Assembly (NCBI GenBank): GCA_001574975.1 | Contig: KQ965746.1 | Coordinates: forward strand, 381,812-445,811 | Length of the DNA stretch: 64,000 nt | Origin: Gonapodya prolifera JEL478 | Lineage: Eukaryota > Monoblepharomycota > Monoblepharidomycetes > Monoblepharidales > Gonapodyaceae | Direction of reading: 5' to 3' | Shown: piece by piece, positions 32,710 to 44,156 of the stretch | Layout: every line of letters begins with the position of its first letter | Numbering within the stretch: the first letter of the stretch is position 1 | Made by a program: the position numbers and the translations under genes | Notes under the pieces: generated by a model | Databases searched by the model: none | What the model was told of the DNA's origin: nothing | The model's input: only the letters and a program-made list of their open reading frames with translations

Positions 32710-34079
32710 ATGCGGCCTTCAGCTCTAAGTGGTCCCCTTCGCTCTCTTGCGGCGCTGCCTCGACAGACGTTCCAGAGGTCTCGTGTCGCTCCACGTCGAT
32801 GGGACGGACTCGAATCGGAAACCCGGCCGCGTCACCAAACAGTGAGTGTCGGTAGCTCATGCGTGATCGACTTTTTTGGGGGGAAGATCGAATAGAATCG
32901 CGTTGGGTCGAGCTATTCGTTGACGTCTGATCGATTACCCCGTTCTTCTTGCTCATGTATCGCCTTCCACGCGACAATTACCGTGACTTAAAATTGCTGC
33001 GTTCAACGTATTTACGATTCGCGATCTGGACGCAGCCGTTGCACCCCACCCGCCTCTTCCAAACGTCTGCCATCCACTTCAACAGCGCCGACTCGACCGG
33101 CAACAACTCCAAACCCCCACCACCCCCTACAAACGGGTCCGCCTCCGCCGTTTCCGGTGGAGGTGGGGCGTCTTCGGGCCCGGGGTCGCACCACCGGGAC
33201 AACATCTTCCAGTCCGACATTTCGGCGGCCGACTACCTGGACGACACCGAGGTCGTGTGGCGCGGGCCCGGGTTCGAGAGGGACCTGACGCAGTCGTTTG
33301 CGGGAGTCGCGAGGGAGAAGTTCCCGGACGATGTCATCAAGGTTCTCCTCGAGCCGTTGAACCCGGAGGACGTGGAGATTTTGCCCAGTGGGTTAAGTTT
33401 GGAGTTCGGATGGCACTTTTGCAAACAACGCCAACGCGTGTCCACGCCTGTACTTTGCCGCGTGACACCTCCTCGACAGGCGATGGAGTTCCCTACCTCC
33501 CCGAGATAAAATTCCGGCGCGTTCTCAACCGGGCCTTCGGGCCTGGCGCGTGGGGTCTCGTTCCTCGAGGCAAGCACACGCTCATTGACAAAACTCTGAC
33601 GAGGGAGGTGGGTACTGTGTGAAGCAGGAGAAGGTTCACCAGGTCCCGTCACCTTCCCCGACTTACGACTTCCTCTCGACCTTCATTGTGCGCTCTAGTA
33701 TGCTCTCTTCTGCATGGGCCGGTTTGTATCACAGGCACGAGGCATGATGGTGAGCTTGATAAAAAAAAAATACCTCGTCCAACTTCTCCACTCACCCGCT
33801 TGTCCTCGGACACACGCCATCATCCAGGAAGCCTACGACAAATCGCAGCTCCCCAACGCCACTGAGGGCGTGAAATCCAACGCGCTCACGCGGTGCTGCA
33901 AGGATCTCGGTATAGGCTCGGAGCTGTGGGATCCCGTGTGGGTGCGCGAGTTCCGCAAGACCCACGCGGTCGAGGTGTGGTGCACACACATGAAGACCAA
34001 GCAGAAGATCAGGCTGTGGAGGCGCAAGGATAGGAAGTTCGAGTACCCTTACGAGGAGGCGCGGGCGGGGTCGTTTTGA
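32710..34079 (+). CDS. MGM101: Mitochondrial genome maintenance protein MGM101
   Basis: Five exons: 32710-32841, 33036-33387, 33480-33607, 33699-33749 and 33828-34079, giving 304 residues. Exon 1 encodes an Arg/Ser/Leu-rich, acid-free start (MRPSALSGPLRSLAALPRQT), a typical mitochondrial presequence. The family core follows: LLEPLNPEDVEI, VPYLPEIKFRRVLNRAFGPG, WGLVPRG, ALFCMGRFVSQARG, ATEGVKSNALTRCCKDLGI, SELWDP and LWRRKDRKFEYPY. MGM101 is a Rad52-related, ring-forming single-strand DNA annealing protein of mitochondrial nucleoids, needed for mtDNA repair and maintenance. The Gly/Ser/Pro-rich linker after the presequence is probably disordered. One donor is gtgggt; the others are ordinary. 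Confidence 0.93.
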
Positions 34080-34284
34080 AGAAGGTTTCGGGGCTGGAGA
34101 GGAGAGTGGGGTGTTTTGAAAGTGGGCAACGGTGGGAGGGAAGCTAATCGTGCGTGATATGGTACGCCATTACATAATGAGAGAAACGTGAATTAAATTG
34201 AAGCCTTTTGCCATTGCAATTCCTTTCGGTTGGTGGGAGGTGCGGCGACTTGTGGCCATCACATTCACAACAAAAACAAAACCC

Positions 34285-36475
34285 ATGTACCGCCGCGGCC
34301 GCTCTCCTTCGCCTGGTCCCATCAGCAGAGGTCATTCTGGAGGAGCGCCACCTCGTGGCCGATACGACCGTCTCCCTCCCGGCCCCCCTGTACCGCTTCA
34401 AGTTCCCATGAGTGCCCCATACCACCCACCCTTTCCCGACACGTACCGAGACCGCGACATCTCACGAGAACGTATGAGACGAGACAGAGATCGTCTGGAC
34501 GAGAGGGACAGGAACGGGAACGGGAGACCTCGCCCTGCCCCCCCGCCCATGCCGGCCATGCCCATGCCCATGCACTCCCACCCCCAGGACGGAAGGATGA
34601 GGCGAAGCCCATCGCCGAGACGATCGCGAAGCCGAAACAGGAGAGTCGACAGCAGGTATGACAGGCCGAGAGGTGAGTTTTCGGTCGTCGAGAGGTGGGG
34701 GGCAGACGGTGAATAAACGGAATAGCCTCGTTCCGCCTGGAACTCCGAGGTCCAAGTGCTGTAAACATGGGCCTGCACGCTACTCGGACGTGAGAGCAAC
34801 CATCTTTCCGGCGTCTGGTCGTGTGGATGGGGTGTGTTGCCTCACTCCGAGGAGAGGGAAATGCGTTCCTACACATCAGAAAGTCACCGAGGACAGCGAG
34901 CACCCCGGACTTGGATTCATTCACGGTCTGTTGCGGGCAACAACACTCGTTGCATAACCCCTCCTTCGGGACCGGATCCTCCCTTCTCTTCGGCAACCTC
35001 GATAAGGACCAAACTTTTGTCCGATACACGTAAAGGCCGCGAATGCATTGAGGGACCTTGTTTGGACCAATGTGGAATTCGCCATGAACGGCAACGTCCT
35101 CCCTTCCTTTGCCCTACACCTTTGTTGCGATATCCCTTCTCCATTTCATCACCGCACCTTCAGCGAAAGTTCTGCGGCGGCGACTGTGCAACAGAAAGTA
35201 ACCTCTCTCTCTGCCTCCTCCTCCTCCTCCCACCTCTCGGCCCAACCCCTTTCCTTTTCTTTTCCTTATCACCTTTCCTCCCCTTCAAAATCGGAATCAC
35301 GCACTATCGACACACGCTCGTTCTTTCTACGATGGGACCCAACATTAGATGCACGAATGGACCGACCACCGTCGATGCCGTACGACTATCCACCACCGCC
35401 ACCACCAAGGCACAGGTCCCGAACCCGTTCTCGGTCACGCGAGTTTCGCGATAGGACACCTCCATACCCTGTGGGCATATACCCGCCCCATGGATACGCC
35501 TTTCCACCTGGTGCACTCCCACCTGCCGGGTTCCCGCCGTCAGGCCAGGGTCCGATACACATTTACGACTTAGCCAAGCGTGAAGGGTGGGACCGTGGAG
35601 TGGTCCCCACTGCGGAACCACCTTCAAGGTCCCGCTCTCGAGATCGAGTGATTCGCCCGAGGAGGTCGAGGTCGAGAATCACATCACGGAGTCGATCTCG
35701 TTCGCGTGATGTGGAGCGAAGGGTCCCTCTACCAAGGCGTTCCAGGTCTCGTGAACGCCGCTTCAGGTCGAGGTCTCCGAGGTCTCCAATGCCTGGCGCA
35801 CCTATGCGACTTCCACCCGGGTCATACGCTCCAGCGCCATATGAGGCGCCACCGGTGATGCGAGCAAGGACTCCGCCAGGCTACCCGCCCATTGCGCCGC
35901 CGGTCGCGTTACCGGTGGTTGCCGCCGGCCCAGTTGGGTCGGAGGGTCTTGTGGTGAGCCGTGATCATCGCGTAATCGAGCGCTATGTTCCTTCCTACTC
36001 TAAGATGCACGAGAACGACAGGGATCGTCCGAGGCCTCTTGATGAACTCTATGCGCGTGAAAAGGAACGAAACAGAGAGAGAAAGGGTGGAGAGAGGTCG
36101 AGAAGGACGAAGGACTCGTACAGGAGGTCGCGGTCGAGGTCACTTCCGCCGAAACCAAGGGAGCCCCGAGGAGGACACGACAGGACATCGGCTGCACCTC
36201 AGCCGCTGGATCCTGCCATAGTTGAGGCAAGGAGGAAAGAAAACGAGCGCCTTAGGGACGAAAGGGAACGTGCGAGAAGGGAGCGCGTGGCAGAACGAGG
36301 GTCAGCGGAAGCCATGAGCGTAGCGGAGCACCGCGAGGGAGACGATTTAATGGAGACCGAGGAAATCCTTCCCAATGGAAATGGCCTTCAGGATGACCAT
36401 GACCAGAGAGCGTCCTCGGTAGGCCGAGATGAAGAGGATGCATATGGTGGAATTACGTGGGATCAAGATGTGTGA
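34285..36475 (+). CDS. Arg/Ser (RS)-rich protein, probable RNA-processing factor
   Basis: Exon 1 (34285-34672) starts MYRRGRSPSPGPISRG and ends in RRSRSRNRRVDSRYD. A donor gtgagt at 34673 can join in frame to an exon at 35349 (acceptor cattag), continuing RMDRPPSMPYDY, then long RS dipeptide tracts (RSRTRSRSREFRD, RRSRSRERRFRSRSPRS). A charged C-terminus with KEKNR-like repeats ends in GGITWDQDV. RS domains are typical of splicing-related proteins. No RRM was seen. The joining intron would be about 676 nt, far longer than its neighbours, so two separate genes remain possible (the second from ATG 35357). Confidence 0.6.
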
Positions 36476-36612
36476 CGAATTCAAATTCCTAGCCATTTTT
36501 GTGGTACGGTGATCATAGATACATCTTATGAGTTCACCTAGCGGCTGAGGTGTCACGAACAATGAATACATGAAGTAAAGAGTTCTCCAACCTGCTACAA
36601 AATCAAATCGAC

Positions 36613-37719
36613 ATGACTCAAAATCCGTCCGAGGGTAATCTAGTAGCAAACGATGGTGAAAGCTTCGAGCCATCCGAGCTCGGGACAAAGCAACAGTGAG
36701 GAATCGTCGATCGATTGGAGAAAAGAAGTTCCCCTTGTAACTACACCTACATTATGCAGCTGGGATTCCGTATACGAGCGGGAAGTGCAGAATTACCGAG
36801 AAATTGGTGATACTGGAGAAGCTTGGTGTGTACAGAATCGAGGAATCCGAATGATGGTCTTCCAAACGTTTTCAACATGTGCCGGTGCTCCTGCAGGTTC
36901 GGAGAAGATGCCGTCGATAAAATGGTCTCATGGACAGTAAAAAATGTCGAAAAGAGCCATCGAATTATTGATCTTGGTTCGGGAAATGGACATCTTCTTC
37001 TTGAACTTGTAAGTGGTCGTGTTCGTGACACACGAGGTACCACGGTCAAGATTGATGTTTACCAGGCATCCGCGGGCTTTTTAGACTTAGTTGGCGTAGA
37101 CTATTCGGAAAATGCCGTGACTCTTGCTTCGGAGGTTCTCTCCGGTACAGAGTTACCCGAGGGGTCGAAGATCAGCTATCACGTTTTGGATTTGACACTT
37201 GATGTGGATGCTAAGGGGGAAAAATCTCTTTCGCCAGAGTTTCGGGGAACTTTTGATGTTGCGATGGATAAAGGCACGTATGATGCAATATGCTTGAATC
37301 CGGAGATACGGGAAGGAGAGGAAGCGCTTCGAGATAGGTTGGTGCTGCGATTTATAAGCTTGTCGAAAGCATTGGAAGCATTACCTCAATGTCGTTCAGA
37401 TACTTCCATGTCGTTGGTGCGGTTTTGAAACCGGACGGACAGTTTCTCATTACCTCTTGCAATTGGACGCAAGAAGAGATCATAGAGCAGGCGAAGCGTC
37501 ACGGTTCGTGTGTTTTTTGCATGCGAGTGTGCGGAAGTCGATTGATCTCTTCCCGAACAGGGTTCCAATACCATTCTCATGTCAAATACCCTACAATCAA
37601 GTTCGGTGGCGTAGAGGGACAGCGTATATGGTGAGAGTCGGCTCGCTCGTTGATTTGGAGAGTGACAACAGAAAACCAACTTGTTCTGTAACAGCACCGT
37701 GGCGTTCACAAAAGCTTAA
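36613..37719 (+). CDS. EFM4: EEF1A lysine methyltransferase, EFM4/METTL10 family
   Basis: Seven exons: 36613-36695, 36760-36825, 36897-37008, 37066-37337, 37400-37503, 37561-37630 and 37695-37719, giving 243 residues. Landmarks: PSELGTKQHWDSVYERE, GEAWFGEDAV, the SAM-binding motif IIDLGSGNGHLLLEL, VGVDYSENA, FDVAMDKGTYDAI, FLITSCNWTQEE and a C-terminal FGG. This order is that of EFM4 (yeast See1) / METTL10, a seven-beta-strand methyltransferase that modifies a lysine of elongation factor 1A. The 57-nt intron after LLLEL is open in frame, so unspliced transcripts would still read through. The call is strong; the substrate is inferred from the family. Confidence 0.9.
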
Positions 37720-37802
37720 TGTATGCCAGTAATTCTCATCGACGATACACCAAATTTTAATGCACATAAATATACCACGGACTTGCAAAGACTTTCGTCA
37801 GT

Positions 37803-40800
37803 TCATTCGTCATCCCAATCATTTAAGGTGTCTGGTTTGGGACCTTCATACTGAGGACCATCGTTGCCCTGGAACGCCAGGGACTCTGCATCGGCGTGAG
37901 GCACAAACGAAGCAGCATCCTGTTTTGGTGATGGAGGACCAAGGTCGTGTTCGATTCGTAGGGTCTTGGACCCACTTCGTCTCCTGCTCCCGCTCCTGGA
38001 CTGCCGTCCATGCCCACCGGGCTCCCTCCTTCTCGTTTTTCTCCCTCGCTCCTTAGCTGTCGAGGATATCTCGGAACACTCGGTTTGCGTTTCTTCCTCG
38101 AAAAGGTCGTCTTCCGCCCCTTCAGGATCGAAGGCGAGATCGTTGAGCTCACTCAATCGGTTTCTCGCAGCCTGAGAGCCTCTGCGCGCAGCCTAACGCG
38201 GTTTTAAGACAGTCAATAATGAGTCTCTGGGGAGGGTTCCAAAGGCAACCCACTTCCGTATACAAAGCCACCGCCTTCCTCAAGTTCTTTTTCATTCCCG
38301 CTCCGACCTCAAAGAGCGCTCCCAAATGGTAACCCGCGTCGACATGCCCCATTTTTGCCGCTCGCTCGTACCACACCTTGGCCATTCTCGGACTACGTTC
38401 GCACCCCAAACCCACTTCCCACGCCTGAGCCAAACGGACCATTCCATCCACATTGCTCAGCTCGGCGGCGCGAGTGTAGTGGTGAAACGCGCGATCATAG
38501 TCCGGATCCACGCCCAAGCCACGGCATAGGGCGTCCCCACAGCGAAGGTGGGATTCGGGATGGTCCAGCTGCGCACCGCGACGCAAGTGATGAAAGGCCG
38601 TTGTAGGGTTGCGGGGAATGATGGGGCCTGAGGGTGTTGGACAGCCGGAGGTGTAAAGAGATGCGAGGTGGAAGTGTGCAGTGGCGCTGGAGGTGCGTGG
38701 GAATGTTTTGGCGAGGGCTTCCGCGGATGGTGCAAACGACGATCTCACCTGTCTTTGGCCGCTGCTAATTGAAACAATCGTACCGCCTCCTCATAGTTCT
38801 TCTGCAAAATGCACACATGCCATGATCATCTGTAAACAGAGCACTGTGGACCCTTCTACCACTCACCTCCTGCAACTCCAACCACCCCAAATTACACGTC
38901 CCGCTCCCACTCCCTGCTGCGCTCGCCCTGGCGTACCAGTACTTTGCCGCCACTTCATCTCTCGGTACCCCCCTCCCTTCCTCATAGCACACCCCAACAC
39001 CGTTCATCCCATCCGCGTCCCCCAACTCGGCCGCCCTTCGAAACCAGCGTGCTGCCTCGGCAACGTCACCTCCCTCACCCCCCGCCCCCGCGTCGCATTT
39101 GTAGTAAACGGCTGCGAGACACGCCATCCCGCGTGCGGACCCCGCCTGGGCCGCGCGAAGGTACCACGAAGCGGCTCCCGTGGGGTCTGGAACGCCAGAT
39201 GGCGACCCACGTCCGGACTCCAGGAGTGACCCGAGCCGGACCATCGCAGGGGAGTGGCGGTGGCGGGCGGCAAGAAGCAACCAGCGGATGGTGGGGCTGA
39301 GGTTGGTGGTTGGCGGGGTTGTGTCGGGGTCGGCGAGGAGGGCGAGGGCGAACATGGATGGGGCCTGAGGAGCGGGATCGGGCGGACGAGGTGTTTGTAA
39401 AGAATAGGGCCAAATTGTTGAATAATGAAAAATCCGCACTCACGTGTCCACCATCGGCAGCTCTCCTGTACCAGTACCCCGCCTGCGCCAAATCCACATC
39501 TCTTCCCAGTCCTCGCTCATACATGGCTCCCAGCTGGTGCGCGGCGCGTGCGTGTCCGAAGCGGGCTGCGGCGACGTATCGGTTGTAGGCGGATGTGTAG
39601 GAGAGCTGGTATGAAGGGGGAGCGTTGCACGGTCGTTGGTGTTTGTCATGGTGTGAAGGTACACAGGGCCACTCACATCGTACCCGTCGACTCCGGTAAG
39701 GTACTTATCTCCCTGCGCTGCGATGGCGTCCGCGTGCTGGTCGTCGAGACATTCCCAATCAGGGCTTCCCTGTGCGACAGCGAGTTTTCCGACGTTGCGT
39801 GTGGCGAGGCGGGAGGAGGCGGACGAGTCAAGCGAGAGGAGGTGCGTGAGGTGCAGGAGCTTTGCGTGTGATGCGATGAGGTGAGCAATGGTTCGAAATG
39901 ATTTAGGCTGGAAAACCATGGGTGATGTTGCTGGGACTTACGAGGTCGGTCCAGTGTGTGTGAAGGTCCGAGAAGAGTCGGTCGAGTTTGCGTTGGAGCA
40001 CGGCGGGAGGTGTGAAGAGGACGTAAAGTGATGAGGATTGGATTCTGTTAGAAGACCGTTTTGAGTATATGGTAGGGAGCGTGTTTTTGCGTGTTTTCGA
40101 TCAGACATGAGAATACGAAATCCAATACCGCACTCACTTGTTCACTTTGCTCAACATGGCTTCTGTAGCCCCACGCATGCGCTCCAGAGTCCGCTGCATG
40201 GCTGCCAAGCTAGCTCCCGCTGCGGCGTTCGTTTGCGGGTCGAGCGTCGTCGGAGTGTGTCCAACGACCACTGTAGTGTCCGACGAGGGGGATGAGGGTT
40301 GGTGCGGAGAAGGAGAGCGGTGTCCAGGCGACGGTGAGCGTGATCTGTGGCGAGAGGTTGGCGAGGCTGGACGCGGAAGATCGGTTGGCGTGTTTGCTTT
40401 TGTAGAGTATACTCCGACTGGATGTGCTGGAGCATGATCCGCGGGATCCGCGGGATCAGAGCGCGTCACGCCTAGAACATGTCGCGTATGAGCTACGTCC
40501 GCCTCTCCCAGCCCCGTCAACCGTGTCGCAATCTCTGCCGCGTGCCCCCCGAATGCGTCTTTGAGGTCGTCGATGTTGCGCCACAGCCTCGCGCCCTGTT
40601 TCAGACGAGGGGCCACGAGCTCAACCGCAATAGATAGCTGTAGTAAAAGAGACTGGACGTCTGACACTGTCGTGCGGTGGAACAGGGAGCGTGATGCGGG
40701 TGGGCGTGGGATGACGGGCACGATGTGTTTCGGGTGCTGACGCTGGTGGTGGTACGGGTCCAGGTCAAAATGGTGACCGTGCGGGTGTGCGACGTGCAAA

Positions 40801-40889
40801 GATCGAAGCAAATGCGCGTCTTTGGGTGGCGGAGTCGGCGGCGGGCGTACGCGGGTTTCATCCGAGAGATCGGACACGTCGGCGTCCAT
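37803..40889 (-). CDS. SEL1-repeat protein
   Basis: About eight exons from ATG 40887-40889 to stop 37803. The N-terminal half is helical and His/Pro/Ser-rich with no known domain. From about 39590 onward SEL1-like repeats appear, each with the A-x-x-x-Y/L-x-x-A-A-x-x-G-x-x-x-A-x-x-x-L-G pattern: RYVAAARFGHARAAHQLGAM, YWYRRAADGGH, WYLRAAQAGSARGM, WFRRAAELGDADGM, YTRAAELSNVDGM, WYERAAKMGHVDAGYHLG and ALYTEAARRGS. The C-terminal tail is acidic then Arg/Ser-rich and ends NDWDDE. SEL1 arrays form superhelical adaptor surfaces; the fungal relatives act in chitin synthase activation or ER quality control, but nothing here decides between roles. Confidence 0.8.
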
Positions 40890-41589
40890 GTGCACGCGAT
40901 CGGCGCGGATGCGGTGGAGATGATATGAATCGCGAGGGGTTGGGGGAATGGAACGAGTCAGGAAGGGCGATCAATTGTTCTTCCTGTGCGAAGAACTAAG
41001 TATCGATCGCCCCGTATCATCCACTTTCATCATTTATCAGTGACGGAGAAACGGCGCCACGTAAAGCTCACACAGAATCTGCAGGCATCAACGCTCGCAA
41101 CTATATGTGGTCGGCTCACTCCACATCAAGACTGAGAGGAAGATCAATACGAATGTCTATAGGGCATTTCACGAAATTTATTCCTGGGCTGCAAGGCTTT
41201 AAATTGGAGAAAGAAGTAGCCTAGGGTGCGTCCGTGCAGTGAAAAGGTGAGAGTTACTTCCATATTTTGCCATGTCGATTACACATTCAAACGTGCGCAG
41301 ATATGAGAGGGTGTACTGCTGGAACAGGGGTCCATCGATTGGATGAAGAGGTTTTCCCTCTCTGTCATGTAATCAATGTTGCTTTGCCTCAACGTTTTCT
41401 CTCGCATTCACAGTCGATAACCATTTGAACTGGGCAATGAAAGCGATCCTCCGAAAAATTACGCTGCCCTCCCGCAAGTAGGCCAGGGATTTTAGTCAGT
41501 GGTTTGTTGACATTATCTTCGCCATCTTACGTGGTAGTCAAACAATAATGGAATACATTCAAAACTTAAAGTGCGATCAAATAAATACG
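40890..41589. other. Intergenic
   Basis: Promoter of the first SEL1 gene and 3' region of the kinase-SEL1 gene. No feature was accepted. Confidence 0.4.
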
Positions 41590-43802
41590 TTAGCTTTCTT
41601 TCAGCACCGCAAGCACCTGCTTTGCGCGGGTATTTCCCTGCTTTATGGCCTTCCTTAGCAACGCTTCTGCCTTCACCAAGTCCTTTGCGACACCCCACCC
41701 ATTCCCATAACATATGCCGAGATTACACTGCCCTTCAGAGTAACCTTGTTCTGCCGATTTCTGAAACCATTGCGCAGCCTTCTCAAGATTCAATGTCACG
41801 CCCTCTCCGCTCTGGTAGCACCATCCAAGATGACACTGACCACCTGCATGGCCTTGCTCCGCGGCTTTTCGAAACCACGTTGCAGCCAGCTCGAGGTCAA
41901 CACTCACCCCCCATCCATATTGATAACACAAGCCCAGCTTGTCCTGTACCAGTGCGTCACCTTGCGCTGCTGCCTTTCCATACCACTCCACGACCTTGTC
42001 TTCGTCCTTCGCCACACCCCATCCATTTGCATAACATGCTCCCAAGTTGTACTGTGCTTTGGCAAGCCCTTGATCCGCAGCCTTTTGGAACCACGCGACA
42101 GCCTGATCAAGATCCTGGTCAACCCCCGCACCATTGTAGAAGCAGACCCCGAGCTTATTTTGACCATCAGCATAGTTCTGCTGCGCTGCCCGCTTCCACC
42201 ATTTGACTGCTTCCGCAGGATCCTTCCTCACGACGTCGTCAAATCCAAAGTAGTAAAACTCGCCCAGGACCACCTGGGCCTGGGGGTAGTCGTTCTCCGC
42301 AGCCTTGGTGTACCAATTGAGCGCCTCAACAAGGTCCCGTTCGAGATGCCCGAGTCCATTTCGGTAAAAGAAAGCGATGCGTTCTTGGGCTTCAGGTGAG
42401 CCCATCTCAGCGACACGGGCAAACATTTGGGACGCGGTGTCCATGTCGTGGTTTGATGCCGCTTGTCGCGCCAATGCTAGCAGCTGGTTAACATCAACTT
42501 CAGGCGTCACGAAGGGTGTGGGTGCTGGCGTCGGGTCGGTGAGAGGCACGTGCGGTCTGAACCGTTTGCCAACGTGATATGACTATGTGAGCAACCACGT
42601 CTACGATATCGGCACACCTACACAAGCTCCTTTATCTCGCTCAATATGGTGTCAAAATCCGGTCGAACTTCGGGCTCCTGTGACCAGCAGCGCTGCATGA
42701 GGACTTCTAATGGTCGGGGCATGTGCGAGCCCGGCGGGAGAATGGGGCGGAGCTTGCCAGAGCAGATGTCGAGCAAGAGCGCTTCGCGCCCGGCGTCGTC
42801 GAGGTCGCTCAGTTGGGGGTATGGCGATTGGGAGGTCCATACCTGCGCGGGCGGCGGAACCACAAGGCGGAGAGGTGCGTAAATGGCGGGATTTGAAGGG
42901 TTTTCAGGTAGGCGATATTACGCACGACGAAGATTGCGATACCAAATGCGTAAACGTCGTCCTTCTTTGTGGTTCCTTGACCCATGAGTCGCTCTGGCGA
43001 CATGTACGCCGGAGTGCCCGAGCGAGACCCGGTGGTGGTGTTTGCATTTGACGAGTTGGCGAACGGGGTATTGGATTGTGTGTTCTCCGAATCGTTCTGG
43101 AGGTGTGAGGTTGTTTGGTTTGGGCCGCCAAACCAAACTAGTGCACTCACATGAAGGCTCCTCGCTAACTTGGACACCCCGAAATCAGTTATCACACCAC
43201 GAAGTTTCTTGTCCACGAGGACTTGGGCCGGCTTAAGGTCCGCGTGTATCACATCTTTGCTGTGCAGGAACGCCATTCCTTCCGCAATGTCCCGGAGCTG
43301 TACCGGTCAAACATGGAAAATGAAGGGTGGTTCTGAGAGAATGTCAAGTTTGGCGGTGACTCACGAGAACGAGCGTCTTCATGTGCCGTTCTGGGCCATG
43401 AGGGATCTTTGCGAGGAATGTCTTCGTGTCTCCGTTCTCGATGATCGGTGACACGAAACGCCACACAACCCCTTTGCGAATGAGGCCATAGAGGGGTAGA
43501 ATGCGCGGGTGAGAGAGGCTGTACCAGATTTCAGACTCGTTGTCGAAATCCTACATACATTCGTCGTTATCAGTGCGCAAGAAGGGTAGGACGTGATGAT
43601 GCGACGCAAACTTCACCGATTCACTGTAGTTTTCCGTGAAAGCCGTCTCTTTCACCGCGACGGGCACTTGCTTCAGCCATAGACCACGCACGACCTGCCC
43701 AAACCCTCCAACCCCAAGTATATCGTCTGAAACCTCGACGTCGCTCTCCTGGATCTCCCAGAGTTTGGGGATCGCAGCGTAACCGGACTTCTCGCTGCTC
43801 AT
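41590..43802 (-). CDS. Protein kinase fused to SEL1 repeats
   Basis: Several exons from ATG 43800-43802 to stop 41590. Kinase landmarks: glycine loop GVGGFGQVVRG, PVAVKE (Lys), HPRILPLYGLI, catalytic loop HADLKPAQVLVD, ITDFGVSKLA, TPAYMSPERL, DDVYAFGIAIF and CWSQEPEVRPDF. The order and sequence resemble tyrosine-kinase-like (TKL) kinases. The catalytic-loop Asn (usually DLKPAN) is Gln here. A splice at the end of the kinase joins in frame to SEL1 repeats (about 41600-42460), for example WYTKAAENDYPQAQVVLGEF and WFQKAADQGLAKAQYNLGAC, eight or so units. Kinase plus SEL1 is a known protein architecture in some fungi and protists, the repeats probably recruiting substrates. Activity is uncertain because of the Asn change. 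Confidence 0.82.
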
Positions 43803-44156
43803 CGCGACATCAATGCGATTAGCAGATATGAATATTGACTTTGGCCATTTTCAGGCAATTGCCGCCTTCGCCAACTTTACATGAAAGGTATCCATAACTA
43901 TTTCTTGTGGATTTTTCGGTGAATTGTCTGGTATATTGTGAAGGAAGTTCCTGCATTCTCCATCCACATGTTTTGTTTCCAAGTCGGAGGTTATGATTCG
44001 ATGGTGGGTGTTTGCCTCCAAACAAGAGCTCCTCATTGCCAGTAGGAGTTCATTTCATTCGAAATGGTGAAGACGTAAAGCATAAGGAACGAAGACTTTC
44101 TTTGGTAGTAGCGGCTCAAATGCGGGAGAACTGCAGTGAGGTGAAGCCCGATTCAA
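43803..44156. other. Divergent promoter region
   Basis: Short region between the kinase-SEL1 gene (minus) and the PITH gene (plus), so they may share regulatory DNA. Confidence 0.4.

Noticed and set aside
34322-35029. Minus-strand open frame of 235 codons opposite the RS-rich gene
   Set aside because: Composition follows the antisense of RS codons and the long intron; no start context, domain or splice support.
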